The translations under genes were made by a program, and so were the position numbers. Shown one piece after another: positions 47,101 through 56,464 of a stretch of 64,000 bases of DNA. Positions within the stretch are counted from its first letter, which is position 1. The number at the start of each line of letters is the position of its first letter. Source of the stretch: Gautieria morchelliformis (taxonomy: Eukaryota; Basidiomycota; Agaricomycetes; Gomphales; Gomphaceae). The notes under the pieces are model-generated. The model did no database searches, was not told the origin of the DNA, and saw only the letters and a list, made by a program, of their open reading frames with translations. Location: positions 62,001 to 126,000 of the forward strand of contig WHVA01000214.1 in assembly GCA_015179125.1 (NCBI GenBank), given 5' to 3'.

Positions 47101-49417
47101 CACCAAACTTCCTTGAAATGGCCAGAGAGTTCTGCAGGTTTTGCTGCATGTCCCGTGTCCCTCCTTGAAATGTGGCAGGCAGAATGGATTTTGTGCCCAA
47201 GCTGTTTGCATCTCTGTCATTGTCATTGCGATTAAACGCATCCACCATCTGGTTATACACCTCAGCACGCAAAGTGTGTTGATTTGTCCTGATCCACCTC
47301 AGCCTGCTTTGCTCCGCAGTGGCCCAACAGTCTACAATGTACTGCTGGAATAACTTGCCAGCACGCAGGAGTGTTGTAGGTTCATCTCTCCTCTGGAAGA
47401 GACGAAATGAATGGTACTGAATTTGGGTGACCTGCCCCCGTCTGTTTGGGTTGGCCTCCTGAGCACCCTCTGGGTCACGATAAGGAATACCTGGTTTCCA
47501 TCCCAACTCTGCCCTGGGAAAGAGCAAGACATAGTGAAGAGAGGCATAGTTTGGATTCATAACGGATACCCTTTCAAAAGCTCCACCTTTGAGCTGGACA
47601 ATAATATCCCTAGGTTCAGGGACGATGCCATCTCCAGGAAGAACCACTGCAATCTCATCTGCAGTAGGGATATTATACCTCCTAGGATCCCTGTGTTCCC
47701 TGTATGTGAGCCTTGCCTGGATCTCACCATTCTGTCCCTGATCTCTGAGCCTCTCAGCTGCTTGTTTATATATGGCGACATGAGGATTGCAGACCAGGAG
47801 CATTTCCTGCAAGTCTCCCATGACAGTTGGAGACAGACCTGGGTTATGTGTCTTCCTCTTTGCCAAAGCCAATGCTGGATCATATATGTAAAGCTGGGCA
47901 TACGTTGTATCCGGTTCATGGTCTGGGAGGAGAGAGCCATGAAGATGATACAGTTCACCCTGTAGCTTGAGGACATATGGACCACGACCCGCCCGAAGCA
48001 AATCTTTATCAAAGTTGGCCCCCAAGGAAGTGAATGCAAACGCAGCATTATACTGCCTGATATTCTGGCGAAACTCTTTTGCCTCAGGGTCTTGGCCTTC
48101 TAAGAGCCGTCTCAAAGGCTGAGGGGCCGCTGGCAGCTTTGGAAGCTCCACCTTTCCTTTTATACAGCAATCACCAAAACGGTCCTCTGCATTTGTAGAG
48201 CTTTGCAGACGCTCTGCAAACCAGTGCAATGCTCCACATTTAGGACAGGCCACTTCCATGGGACCCAGATCATGAGGCTGCACATCTGCCTCAATTATTT
48301 GAGAGCGACCTAGTGGAATAGGAGGAGGTCGCTGAGCACCACGCCGAGGTCGCTGGGGACGTTGCTGAGGTATGGGGAGTGGAGGAGGCAGCTGAGGTGC
48401 AGGGAGTGGCTGAGGAGGTGCAGGGAGTGGCTGAGGATTGGGAGGTGGTGGTGGATGAGGTGGTACCAATGGAGGTCTGAGAATTGCATCTTCCTCTTGC
48501 CTGATTGCATTAGCCTGGGCCCGCAATGCTGCCACTCCTGCAGAACCCACAACAGGAGGATTAGCCCCCCGTCTACGTCTATCCAATTGCTGCAATATAG
48601 CAGCCTGCTGATCTGCCTGAGCACGCAAGTCTGCAATAAATGCAGAACCTACTACAGGTGCTGGCTGTACAGGGTCTGGCTGATTTCTTCTCACGGGCTG
48701 TAACCGAGGGAGAGCTGCTCTCTGAGCAAGGAGGGCTGCCACCTGCACTCTGGGACTGGGATCAGGAGGATGTGATGGCCCAGCAACAGGTTGTTGACGT
48801 GATGATGGTGCAAGTGTGGGAGGGCGTGACGGCCCAGCAACAGGTTGTTGATGTGACGATGGTGCAAGTGGGGGAGGGAGTGATGGCCCAGCAACAGGTT
48901 GTTGACGTGACGATGGTGCAAGCATAGGAGGGCGTGATGGCCCAGCAACAGGCTGTTGACGTGATGATGGTGCAAGTGGGGGAGGGAGTGATGGCCCAGC
49001 AACAGGTTGTTGACGTGACGATGGTGCAAGCATGGGAGGGCGCGATGGCCCAGCAACAGGCTGTTGACGTGACGATGGTGCAAGAATGGGAGGGTGTGAT
49101 GGCCCAGCAACAGGTTGTTGATGTGATGATGGTGCAAGCACGGGAGGGTGTGGTGGCTGTTGACATGAGGATGGTGCAAGTGTGGGAGGGCGTGGCGGCC
49201 CAGCAACAGATTGTTGAAAAGGATCGGCAACATTGCTTCCAGGAGGAGGGTGAGGGATGGCAAAAGGTGGGGGTGGAGGGGGTGACCGGTCCCGATCTCT
49301 GATACGCTCTCTCCGTTCAGTGAGTGGTGTCATTACCCCCCGGGCCTCCCTCGCCTGTGCACGCTCCTGCTGACGGTTACTCTCTGGAGTAGATGGATTC
49401 CTGAGAAATGCAGGCAT
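44126..49417 (-). CDS. Helitron Rep-helicase (RepHel)
   Basis: 1763 codons from ATG 49417 with no internal stop. Residues 1-360 are Pro/Gln-rich and contain about eight copies of an 18-residue repeat. A CPKCGALHW zinc block is near residue 391, followed by the Helitron-like N domain (YASLHYVLLFPRAELG). The HUH motif is in GLPHMHILIWF (about residue 846), with the two-tyrosine region YIHKYLYKGHD near 980. The PIF1-type helicase has Walker A GSGGAGKSF (about 1332), LLIWDEAAM (about 1410), FGGDFQQTLPIV, and the C-terminal TINKSQGQSLG and LYVGVSRG blocks. The Rep domain nicks and ligates single strands and the helicase unwinds during rolling-circle transposition. All catalytic residues are visible. 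Confidence 0.96.
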   Translation of the reverse strand: MPAFLRNPSTPESNRQQERAQAREARGVMTPLTERRERIRDRDRSPPPPPPFAIPHPPPGSNVADPFQQSVAGPPRPPTLAPSSCQQPPHPPVLAPSSHQQPVAGPSHPPILAPSSRQQPVAGPSRPPMLAPSSRQQPVAGPSLPPPLAPSSRQQPVAGPSRPPMLAPSSRQQPVAGPSLPPPLAPSSHQQPVAGPSRPPTLAPSSRQQPVAGPSHPPDPSPRVQVAALLAQRAALPRLQPVRRNQPDPVQPAPVVGSAFIADLRAQADQQAAILQQLDRRRRGANPPVVGSAGVAALRAQANAIRQEEDAILRPPLVPPHPPPPPNPQPLPAPPQPLPAPQLPPPLPIPQQRPQRPRRGAQRPPPIPLGRSQIIEADVQPHDLGPMEVACPKCGALHWFAERLQSSTNAEDRFGDCCIKGKVELPKLPAAPQPLRRLLEGQDPEAKEFRQNIRQYNAAFAFTSLGANFDKDLLRAGRGPYVLKLQGELYHLHGSLLPDHEPDTTYAQLYIYDPALALAKRKTHNPGLSPTVMGDLQEMLLVCNPHVAIYKQAAERLRDQGQNGEIQARLTYREHRDPRRYNIPTADEIAVVLPGDGIVPEPRDIIVQLKGGAFERVSVMNPNYASLHYVLLFPRAELGWKPGIPYRDPEGAQEANPNRRGQVTQIQYHSFRLFQRRDEPTTLLRAGKLFQQYIVDCWATAEQSRLRWIRTNQHTLRAEVYNQMVDAFNRNDNDRDANSLGTKSILPATFQGGTRDMQQNLQNSLAISRKFGVADLFITMTANPKWQEILNALLPGQSPQDRPDLVSRVFHLKKKYLIDLIVKEKIFGETVARVHTIEFQKRGLPHMHILIWFARDSKIRHPHEVDSMISAEFPDPETHPVLYQLVCDLMTHGPCGEMNRDAPCMENGKCNKNFPKPFCEETSLNEDGYPKYRRRNDGRQHNVRGNMLDNRWVVPYSPLLLLKLLCHINAELTINVRCIKYIHKYLYKGHDRTMMELGLSKDEIKQYLDARYVSAHEACWRLLEREIHTQVPAVMALPVHEKDHHTIIFDPNEDVDNILIRAEAKKTPLMAYFEANDMYPEARDLLYVEFPEQFTWQSEEKVWTPRQGGYSIGCLHFASPKSGERFFVRTLLTVVKGARSFEELRSVDGIQYATYKEACRARGLLDDDQELRLCLQEASAMKTGAQLRHLFATILGHCNPSQPGRLWDGFKEHICDDLRHQLQIRHRMHDPQDDQVYDFGLFLLDKILQQGGMSLSSFDDMPRVAGEWEALIGNRFIAEQRDYDPVEEREKADEEVPKLNMGQRSAHDQILRSALTKDARGKPDGQMFFVTGSGGAGKSFTWNTLIHSCRAESLIVIAVASSAMAALILTKGTTSHSMLGIPIPVHERSLSSIRKNSDKADMLRKASLLIWDEAAMQHRHAIEAIDRTLRDFLDQHDRPFGGITVAFGGDFQQTLPIVPKGSKEDIVGATLQKSYLWPKIKVLHLTENMRVRNDPDRARFAEWLQNVGQGKDLPLDHTLSLPQHMVCGPGIEDLIQEIYPGIGNPVPARDDYFLERAILCARNTEVNEINSMVFREFPGDAQVLHCANSITESDDADRYPAEYLNSIEMGSLPPARLEVKPGVPLMLLRNLDQRQGLCNGTRLRLVRMNIRVLEVRIISGPRAGNIAFIPRIIIKPSEGELPFVLQRRQFPVRLAFAMTINKSQGQSLGTVGLDLRYPVFGHGQLYVGVSRGPTGTRLRSCLRRVCKPQILYMKMYCLELLEL
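48777..49215 (-). repeat. 54-bp tandem repeat array in the RepHel N terminus
   Basis: About eight units, each starting GGCCCAGCAACAG on the + strand at 54-bp spacing (48777, 48831, 48885, 48939, 48993, 49047, 49101, and a last near 49197 after a shortened unit). They encode QQPVAGPSRPP-type 18-residue repeats. The spacing keeps the reading frame. Confidence 0.92.
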
Positions 49418-49616
49418 AAGAGTAGAGAGAGAATCAAGCTGTCAATATCAGACTTACATTGCAAGCAGACCAAGGCAAACTCAGGGGAATCTATTGACCT
49501 CTATTTAAAATAGGCCAAAAAAGTGAAATGAAATGACAATATTTACCAGAGGGACAGCAGAGCAACTGACCTTAATATTAATACCTAAAAAAGCAGAAAC
49601 AGGAGCACAAAACACA

Positions 49617-49945
49617 CCAGGATAGAGGAATCACACAGGAAGGATGGACAGGGCAGAGAGGCCTGAAAAGAGCCTAAAAAGGCTAAAAAAAGCGAAATTG
49701 TTATCAGCAATAATAACATAATAAACATCAAAAAGACATACCAGGATAGAGAAATCACAGGAAGGATGGACAGGGCAGAGGCCTGAATAGAGCCTAAAAA
49801 GGCTAAAAAAAGCGAAATTGTTATCAGCAATAATAACATAATAAACATCAAAAAGACACACCAGGATAGAGGAATCACAGGAAGGATGGGGGCAGAGAGG
49901 CCTGAATAGAGCCTAAAAAAGCTAAAAAAAAGCGAAAATAAATAG
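49617..49945. repeat. ~120-bp tandem repeat upstream of RepHel
   Basis: Units of 124 bp (49617-49740) and 120 bp (49741-49860) and a partial third (49861-about 49945), each starting CCAGGATAGAG. They lie in the Helitron 5' region, and so may act in promoter or end function. Confidence 0.9.
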
Positions 49946-50400
49946 AAATGATTACAAATAATAAAATATCAATTAAATAATAAAATAAATATAATAATAA
50001 TTAAAAATAAAAATAAAAATAAAAATAAAGTGTGTCAGAGAGATCACACATTACAATGATAAAAGAGAAACTCACCAATAAAGCACAGTAGCACTAAGAG
50101 ATAGAGGGCCAGGGATGAGAGGGCCAGGGCTGGTGGGAGGAGGGAATGATGATGGTGGGAGGAGGGAAGAGGGGGTGGGAGCGGCTGCACAGCGTTTGCC
50201 AGCTCACCCAGCGCTAGACCGGCAACTGGTTCTGCACCGGTTGCCGGTCCTCGGTCTGGACCGGGGCTCGCAGCTGCGCCGCTCGCTCGCGATTGGGCTG
50301 GGAAGTGGCGCCGGCTCGCGATTGGTTGGCTGACTAAGCTGACCAATCATGACATAAGCGACACCCACAACCACCGTTACGGGCGCGATTCACTTTTTGA
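49940..50400. other. Helitron 5' region: A-rich repeats and GC-rich terminal part
   Basis: 49940-50035 is an AAATAA-type simple repeat. 50100-50340 is GC-rich with GGGAGGAGGG runs and has no convincing gene. The right end TTTTTGA (minus-strand TCAAAAA) is the Helitron 5' terminus. Confidence 0.6.
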
Positions 50401-50585
50401 TAGTTATTACATAATCCCAGTGGGCCCCTTAGGGACCCACTGTATAGTTTATGCGTGGGAACTGGCCAGCGGTCCCCATCGCATCTTACTCTTACCTGTC
50501 ACTATGTAGCATTCAGAATACCACTCATTGGTCAAGTTCTGTAGTGCCCTTGTGATACAAGGTTCTAAGATCGACACCCTTTACA
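50401..50585 (+). repeat. Family-C 5' LTR, remaining 185 bp
   Basis: Runs from TAGTTATTACATAATCC to CCCTTTACA, matching 58506-58690 with three differences, all CpG-type transitions. It contains a hairpin-forming stretch (CAGTGGG...CCCACTG, about 50419-50443) also present in the 3' LTR. Confidence 0.95.
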
Positions 50586-50723
50586 CCTTTTTGAACTATC
50601 CTGCGGTTGATCGCCACGCAACCAACCGATAGTGGATTCGAAGCAATCTTGAAAAAGATCGCTGCGTCGACGACTAAACATCATTGAGACCCTCCAGTAG
50701 ACCTTCTACTGTCAGCTGCGAGC

Positions 50724-53700
50724 ATGATGATTCCACGCAGTCGAAGACGGACACGAGCGACGAGCTCGAGGTCCACGCCCCAGGCGCAGCCCAGCGACAC
50801 GATGGCTGATGCTACCCTGGACCAAGAGTCCAGGACAATAGAAGACAGAGAGATCATAGATCTCACCGCCCTCGTCCCCTCAGTAGAGGACGAGGAAAAC
50901 CCTGACCACGTCTCGTCGAGCGTGGCCGAGGAAGAGACGACGCCGGGCAATGAGCCGGCACCGCCCCCCTCTGCCCAGAGACAAAGGAAAGGGCAGAGAA
51001 GTCTCACTGTCGTCAGATGGTAGAGCAACAACGTCGAGGCGGGCACAAAGCCATGACTCAAACCGACGCTCACAAAGTAGAGCGACGATGATCGTCCCTG
51101 AAGGGGGACGACGGCAAAAAAGACGAGCCCCAGACGATGGTCAGGACTTGGGATACTCGAGCTCCAGTCGCAAGAGCTCGAGGGCTCACGCCATCGACCA
51201 CGAGACGGCAGAGGCCCTGAACAAACAGGTGCAGGCTGCGCTGCACCGAAGCACGCTGACGTGCCACAAGCACGATCAGCTGGCATCGCAGCTTGACAAC
51301 GCCACTGCCGCCCTAATGGCAATCGGCAAGGAACTCCACCAGGCAGAGGAGATCAGGCTGCAAGACGCAGCCACACTGGAGGACGTCCAGAAAGCCCTCC
51401 GCCCATGCGGGGAATGCGACGCAACTTGTCCGAGCTCGTGACAGTCCACAGCCAACGCACGCAGTCGCGACGTGGAAGACCCGTGCCGAAAGGAGCGGGA
51501 CAAGCAGCGAATGCCGCCGCCAGCCATCCCAGTTGAACAGGATGTAAGGTTCGGGAACGAACCTCAAGAGCAACCGGCTGCCCCAACGGACAGCCGTAAG
51601 ACGATCCAACAGATCGTTAGGGAGCAGGTCGCCTCAGAGCCTGACTCTGAGATGACGACCGAGAGCTTAGAGCTCGAAGTCGCACACTGGCAGCGTAAAG
51701 AAGCCGCAGCCACGCACCGCCACACACGGGCACTCGAGCTACTAGCGAAGAATGCTGAAGAGACAGTGGCCCACAGCCACACCGCTCAGCTGCCCAATGA
51801 GCAGCTCACGCAAGCCGTACAGGACGCACGGCAGGCGCACGCAGCCTACAACAGCAGGCTGCAGATCCGCAACGCGGGACTGACCGGGGAAACCAGGCAC
51901 AAAACACCCCCGGAACCGAGAGCACAAAATGCTCCCGATCCTGAGCCCGGGGCCCGTCAGGGCATATAACAGCCTGCCCCGCGCGGCGTCACAACCGCGC
52001 GAGCGATCCATGGCCCCAACGGAAGGCCAGGGAATCCCTGACCAGGCCGACGTCGTACCAATAGAGCCGTATGACGGGATCACACGGATGATCCACGTGG
52101 TGTTAGCAGACGCCGCGGACACAGACCCAGAGAAGTCTGTGCTAGCGAAAGCCGGCATAAAATTGGGTCACCCCAAGCCATATGCCGGGGGATCTGACCT
52201 CGAAGGGTTTGAAATCTTCGTGGCAGCCATCCTATGATGGCTGAAAATGAATTGCCTCCTAGGGCAAACCAGCATAGACATGCAGGTCGGCTATGTGGGC
52301 ACTCACCTCACCGGCGAAGCCCAGGAGTGGTTCGTTCGAAATGTAGAACACTTCAATCGCCAGGTCCACAGCTGGACGCTGGAAACTGTGATGCAAGGCC
52401 TTCAAAAAAGGTTCCTGCACACACTGACGTACCATCACGCATCGAATAAATTCGACATGGTCATGCAGGGCATGAAAACCGTTCAGGAAATGCTGAACGA
52501 GCTCATGAAATACGTGGCACGTATGATACAGCCGCCAGACGATTACACGTTCCGGAGACGGTTCATTTCAGCGCTGCGCAACGAGGTCCTCAAAAAGGGC
52601 TATAATGCCGAGAGCAGCTCAATAGAGCAACTCTTCGAGATGGCCCGGATGATCGAGGAGGCATCCCGATACAACATGGGGATGCGCCGCGCAGAAAGCG
52701 CAGCAGCAACGGCAGGCGCTGCCCGGCTCACAGGGAGCAAGCCGTTGACACAAATGGGCCTGACCAGGCCCAGCCTGTTCTCAAGAAGCAGAACAGGACA
52801 ATGGCTACCGCCCTCATGCCCAGCACAAGCTGGACGCCCGCCTGAATCTAAACAGCCTCAAGCGTCAGGGTTGTCCCCACGACCTTCCCCACCAACGAAA
52901 ACGTTGGGCCAGCCTAACGATCAGCCCAGCGGCAGCCAAAGCAACGCCATGTGCTTTGAATGTGGCCAACCTGGCCACAAAAAGGCAGAGTGCCCCCGGC
53001 TCAGGTCCGGTATAAGGACAGCAGCTGTGAGGCACGACGATGAGGCCGAGGATCCGGAGATGGATCTCGGTCAAAATTCTCTTCAACAGATTGATGAAGA
53101 GGGGGAGGGTGATCCCCAACCCAACGACACTCCAGATAATGGAGACGCACCCGCTGAAGAGTGGGACCCAGAGCCCTCCCAATACTATGAATGGGACGAA
53201 GAGGTGGAAGACACCACCTACAGGTCCAGCGCGATCAGATTCATGCTGGAAGATGAAACCGCCACCAAGGTTATGGCGGCACGCACGTCGGTCACACCAG
53301 ACAAGGCGGCTGAGCCAGTGTATCACCACCGAAGAAAACACAGGACGCAGCCAACGCGCCTGCGCAGTGAGAACCGTACCCTATTGGGGTACTGGGAAAC
53401 AAACGGCCTAAAAGCCCACTGCCTGCTAGATAGCGGCAGCGAAGGGGTACTGCTATCCCCCAAATTCACGCGAGCTACAGGGATGAAGACATTCTCCCTG
53501 GAGCAACCAATCGCGCTGCAGCTAGCCTGCATAGGCAGCCGTTCCACGATCAACTATGGAATGAACACGACCATCAAATTTGGTCGTGAGACATACGATG
53601 AATATTTCGACGTAGCGAACGTCGAATATTATGGCGCTATCTTAGGGACACCGTTCCTAAGGAGATTCGGCATAACCCTGGACTTCTTGAACCCAGGGAC

Positions 53701-53830
53701 GATCCGCAAGGGGAACGAAGTGATCCCCACGGGCAAGGTCTCATTCGACGACGACGGATCGACGAACGAGGACAAGGGGCCACGGGTGAGCAGGATCACC
53801 CAGGCACCGAAGCCTAACCTGGCTCATTGA
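50724..53830 (+). pseudogene. gag: Family-C Gag and protease (frameshifts and a stop)
   Basis: It opens at ATG 50724 (MMIPRSRRRTRATSS). The basic/Ser-rich N-terminal part and a coiled-coil part (ALNKQVQAALHR, QLDNATAALMAIGKEL) are spread over three frames to about 51969. A capsid-like region starts near 52011 (MAPTEGQGIPDQ) and runs into a TGA at about 52235 in the otherwise continuous frame to 53830. The zinc knuckle CFECGQPGHKKAECP is at about 52950-53000, then an acidic spacer and a retropepsin-like domain (HCLLDSGSEGVLLSP; AILGTPFLRRFGITLDF). Multiple lesions make the N-terminal part non-coding today. Confidence 0.85.
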
Positions 53831-53961
53831 AGCCAGGAGGACGAGTCGCAGGACGACTCATCCGTGAAATCACCCTACAACCATAGGGAGAGGCGCTCTC
53901 ATATAACGGTGAAAGCGATGGGAAAGAGGAAAGCAGGTCTGCGCGCCGCGAGACCTAATAG

Positions 53962-56372
53962 ATGACAACAGCGCCTAATGGCTTCCGCGAGGAATGGATG
54001 GAACGAATCACTGACTTAGTCAGTGGAATTCCATTAGAACTCCCACCACTATGGGAGATCAACCACGAGATCAACCTCATCGATCCCAACAAGCACATGC
54101 GGTATCGACTACCGAAATGCCCCGAACACTTCCGAGAGGAACTGTTGGCTAAGGTAGAACGATACACCACTGCAAAGTGGTGGATTCCAGCAGTCGCGCA
54201 GCAGGCAGTGCCCATGCTGTGTGTGCCGAAGAAGAACGGTACATTGCGAACCGTCTTCGATCTGCACCAGCAGAACGAGAACATGGTGAAGGACGTCACG
54301 CCCTTCCCGGATCAAGATATCATTCACAGCGACATGGCTCACTGTCAATATCGAACGAAACTCGATATGTCAGAAGCATACGAGCAGATCCGGATCCATC
54401 AGGATCACGTAGCAAAGACTGCCTTTGCCACGATCCTTGGCACCTTCAGGAGCCAGGTGATACAGATGGGGGACTGCAGCGCCCCATCAACATTCCAACG
54501 GCTGATGACAGCCATTTTCCGCGACTGCATAGGTCGCTTCGTCCATGTATACATGGATGACATCTTCATATTCTCGCTCTCAATACAAGAGCATGAAGAG
54601 CACCTCTACATCGTCTTTGACAGACTGAGGAAGAATCACCTTTTTCTGAGCAAGAAAAAGGTGGACCTCTATTCCATCCGAATGGAGTGTCTCGGCCATA
54701 TCATTGATGGCCGAGGGGTACATGCCGACGAGGACAAGATGCAACGCATCCGCGAGTGGCGTAGGCCACAGACGTTCAATGACGTCCAGCATTTCCTTGG
54801 GCTGGTACAGTATCTGGCACACTACATGCCGGATGTTAGCGCATATACCACCCCACTATCGGACTGTGCGCGTAATAACCATCCATTCGAATGGACTCCA
54901 CTATTAGACAAATGCTGGCAAAGCATTAAGGCGTTGGCCTGTAAGGCCCCGATCCTGCGTCCAGTAGATGCAAGGTGCCCAGAGCCGATCTGGGTGATCA
55001 CCGACGGGTCAAAAGCCGGCGTCAGTGCGGTCTACTGCCAAGGTCCTGACTGGAAAACCTGTCGACCTGCCAGCTTCTTGTCAAAGAAGTTCAGCGTTGC
55101 TCAGCAACACTACCGGACTCACGAGCATGAGACGATCGCAGTGCTCGAGGCTCTCATGAAATGGGAGGACAAACGGCTGGGGCGAAGGTTCACCCTCGTC
55201 ACAGACCACAACGAAAACCGGACCACAATGGCCCAAAGGCCTACTACACAGCCTACCCATTCCGGATAGGCCATGGCAGTCGATTGGCATCGACTTCATG
55301 GGGCCCCTGCCCAAATCCAATGACTGTGACTACCTGATGGTAGTCATCGACCGACTAATGTCGCTCGTACACCTCATACCAACCACGACGAGCGTGTCAG
55401 CCAAGGGAGTAGCCTGGCTGTTTCTGAAGGAGGTCATTCGACTCCACGGAGTTCCCGACTCCATCGTCTCGGACAGAGACTTGAAGTTCACATCGATCTT
55501 CTGGCATGAACTACAGCGACTCATGGGGACTAAGCTCCTCATGTCAACTGCCTTCCATCCCCAAACGGATGGAGCCACCGAGCGGGCAAACCGCTCGATC
55601 AGCCAGATATGGCACGCGGTCGTCAGAGACGATCAGAAGGATTGGGCATTGAAATGCCCAATGGTTGAGGTCACCCTCAACAGCAACGTCAGCGCAACCA
55701 CAGGGTTTGCACCTTTCGAGCTGAACCACGGCTATATGCTGCGGATAGACCTCCCCATAGCCGTGGACACCCTATTCAAGGGGGTAGCCTGGTTCGCACA
55801 TCAGGCAAAATGGAACCTGATGGCGGCAACACAATGCAATCATAGAGCATCAAGTGACGCAAATGTTTCATGCAAATAAGAAACATATGGCGAGCAACAG
55901 GTACGCGGCCAACAACCGCATCTACCTTTCGACACAAAACCTAACTCTCCCGAAAGGAAGAGCCAGAAAACTAGTCCTGCGGTACATTGGACCGTACCGC
56001 GTTGTCGAGGCTCTCAACGATGCCTCGACGGTGACCCTTGATCTTCCCGACGAGCTGAAAAGCTGTCACATTTCACCAGTCTTCCATTCAAGCCTCGTAT
56101 GGCAATACGAGGCCAACAACGACGAATTGTTCCCCCGTCGTGAGGCCAAGTCATTTCATGACTTTGGAGCGAATGACGATGAGGAGTGGCTCGTCGACGA
56201 GATTATTGCACATCAATGGATAAACTCGATGGACCTGGAGTTCCAGGTCCGTTGGACCTTAGGCGATGTGACATGGGAACCCATGTCGTCCTGCAAGGAC
56301 CTTGAAGCCCTAGATAGCTATCTGGAGCTTAGGGGGGTGAGCAAGCCACGCGACCTCCCCAGATGCCGCTAG
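53962..56372 (+). pseudogene. pol: Family-C Pol: RT, RNase H, integrase, chromo-like tail (deleted)
   Basis: 53962-55269 carries the RT (LPKCPEHFREELLAKVE; FVHVYMDDIFIFSL catalytic box near 54545-54580) and the RNase H (WVITDGSKAGVSAVYC; HETIAVLEALMKWED; LVTDHNE). The frame then ends abruptly. Coding resumes near 55244 in another frame with integrase (GLLHSLPIPDRPWQS, GIDFMGPLP, VSDRDLKFTSIFW, DGATERANRS), so the end of RNase H and the HHCC zinc part of integrase are deleted. A one-base shift near 55835 leads to 55854-56372, with a GPY/F-like module (RYIGPYRVVE) and a chromo-like end (EWLVDEIIAHQW...FQVRWTLGDVTWEP). Not functional as it stands. Confidence 0.9.
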
Positions 56373-56464
56373 GCGCGTCTGTCACGTGGAGACCACGTGA
56401 CGTGCCGGCCACGGCGCAGTTAAATCTTCACCTCAGATCTTTCCGAGGGTGCACCATTATCCTC

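Larger units (their letters stand above)
43969..50400 (-). mobile_element. Helitron, complete and probably autonomous
   Basis: 6432 bp, defined exactly by comparison with the uninterrupted 3' LTR of the host element. On the minus strand it starts TCAAAAAGTGAATC and ends in CTAG, and the insertion lies between host A and T with no target duplication, all as known for Helitrons. A 7-bp-stem hairpin sits 7 nt before the CTAG end. It carries one long Rep-helicase gene with an unbroken frame, and about 1 kb of repeat-rich sequence at its 5' end. Confidence 0.97.

Noticed and set aside
48777-49215. Possible CRISPR-like array
   Set aside because: Units are contiguous coding repeats without unique spacers, in a eukaryotic Helitron.
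48691-49263. Repetitive frames on both strands over the RepHel repeat array (LLLGHHALPHLHH type)
   Set aside because: Out-of-frame readings of the 54-bp repeat; the correct frame is the minus-strand RepHel.
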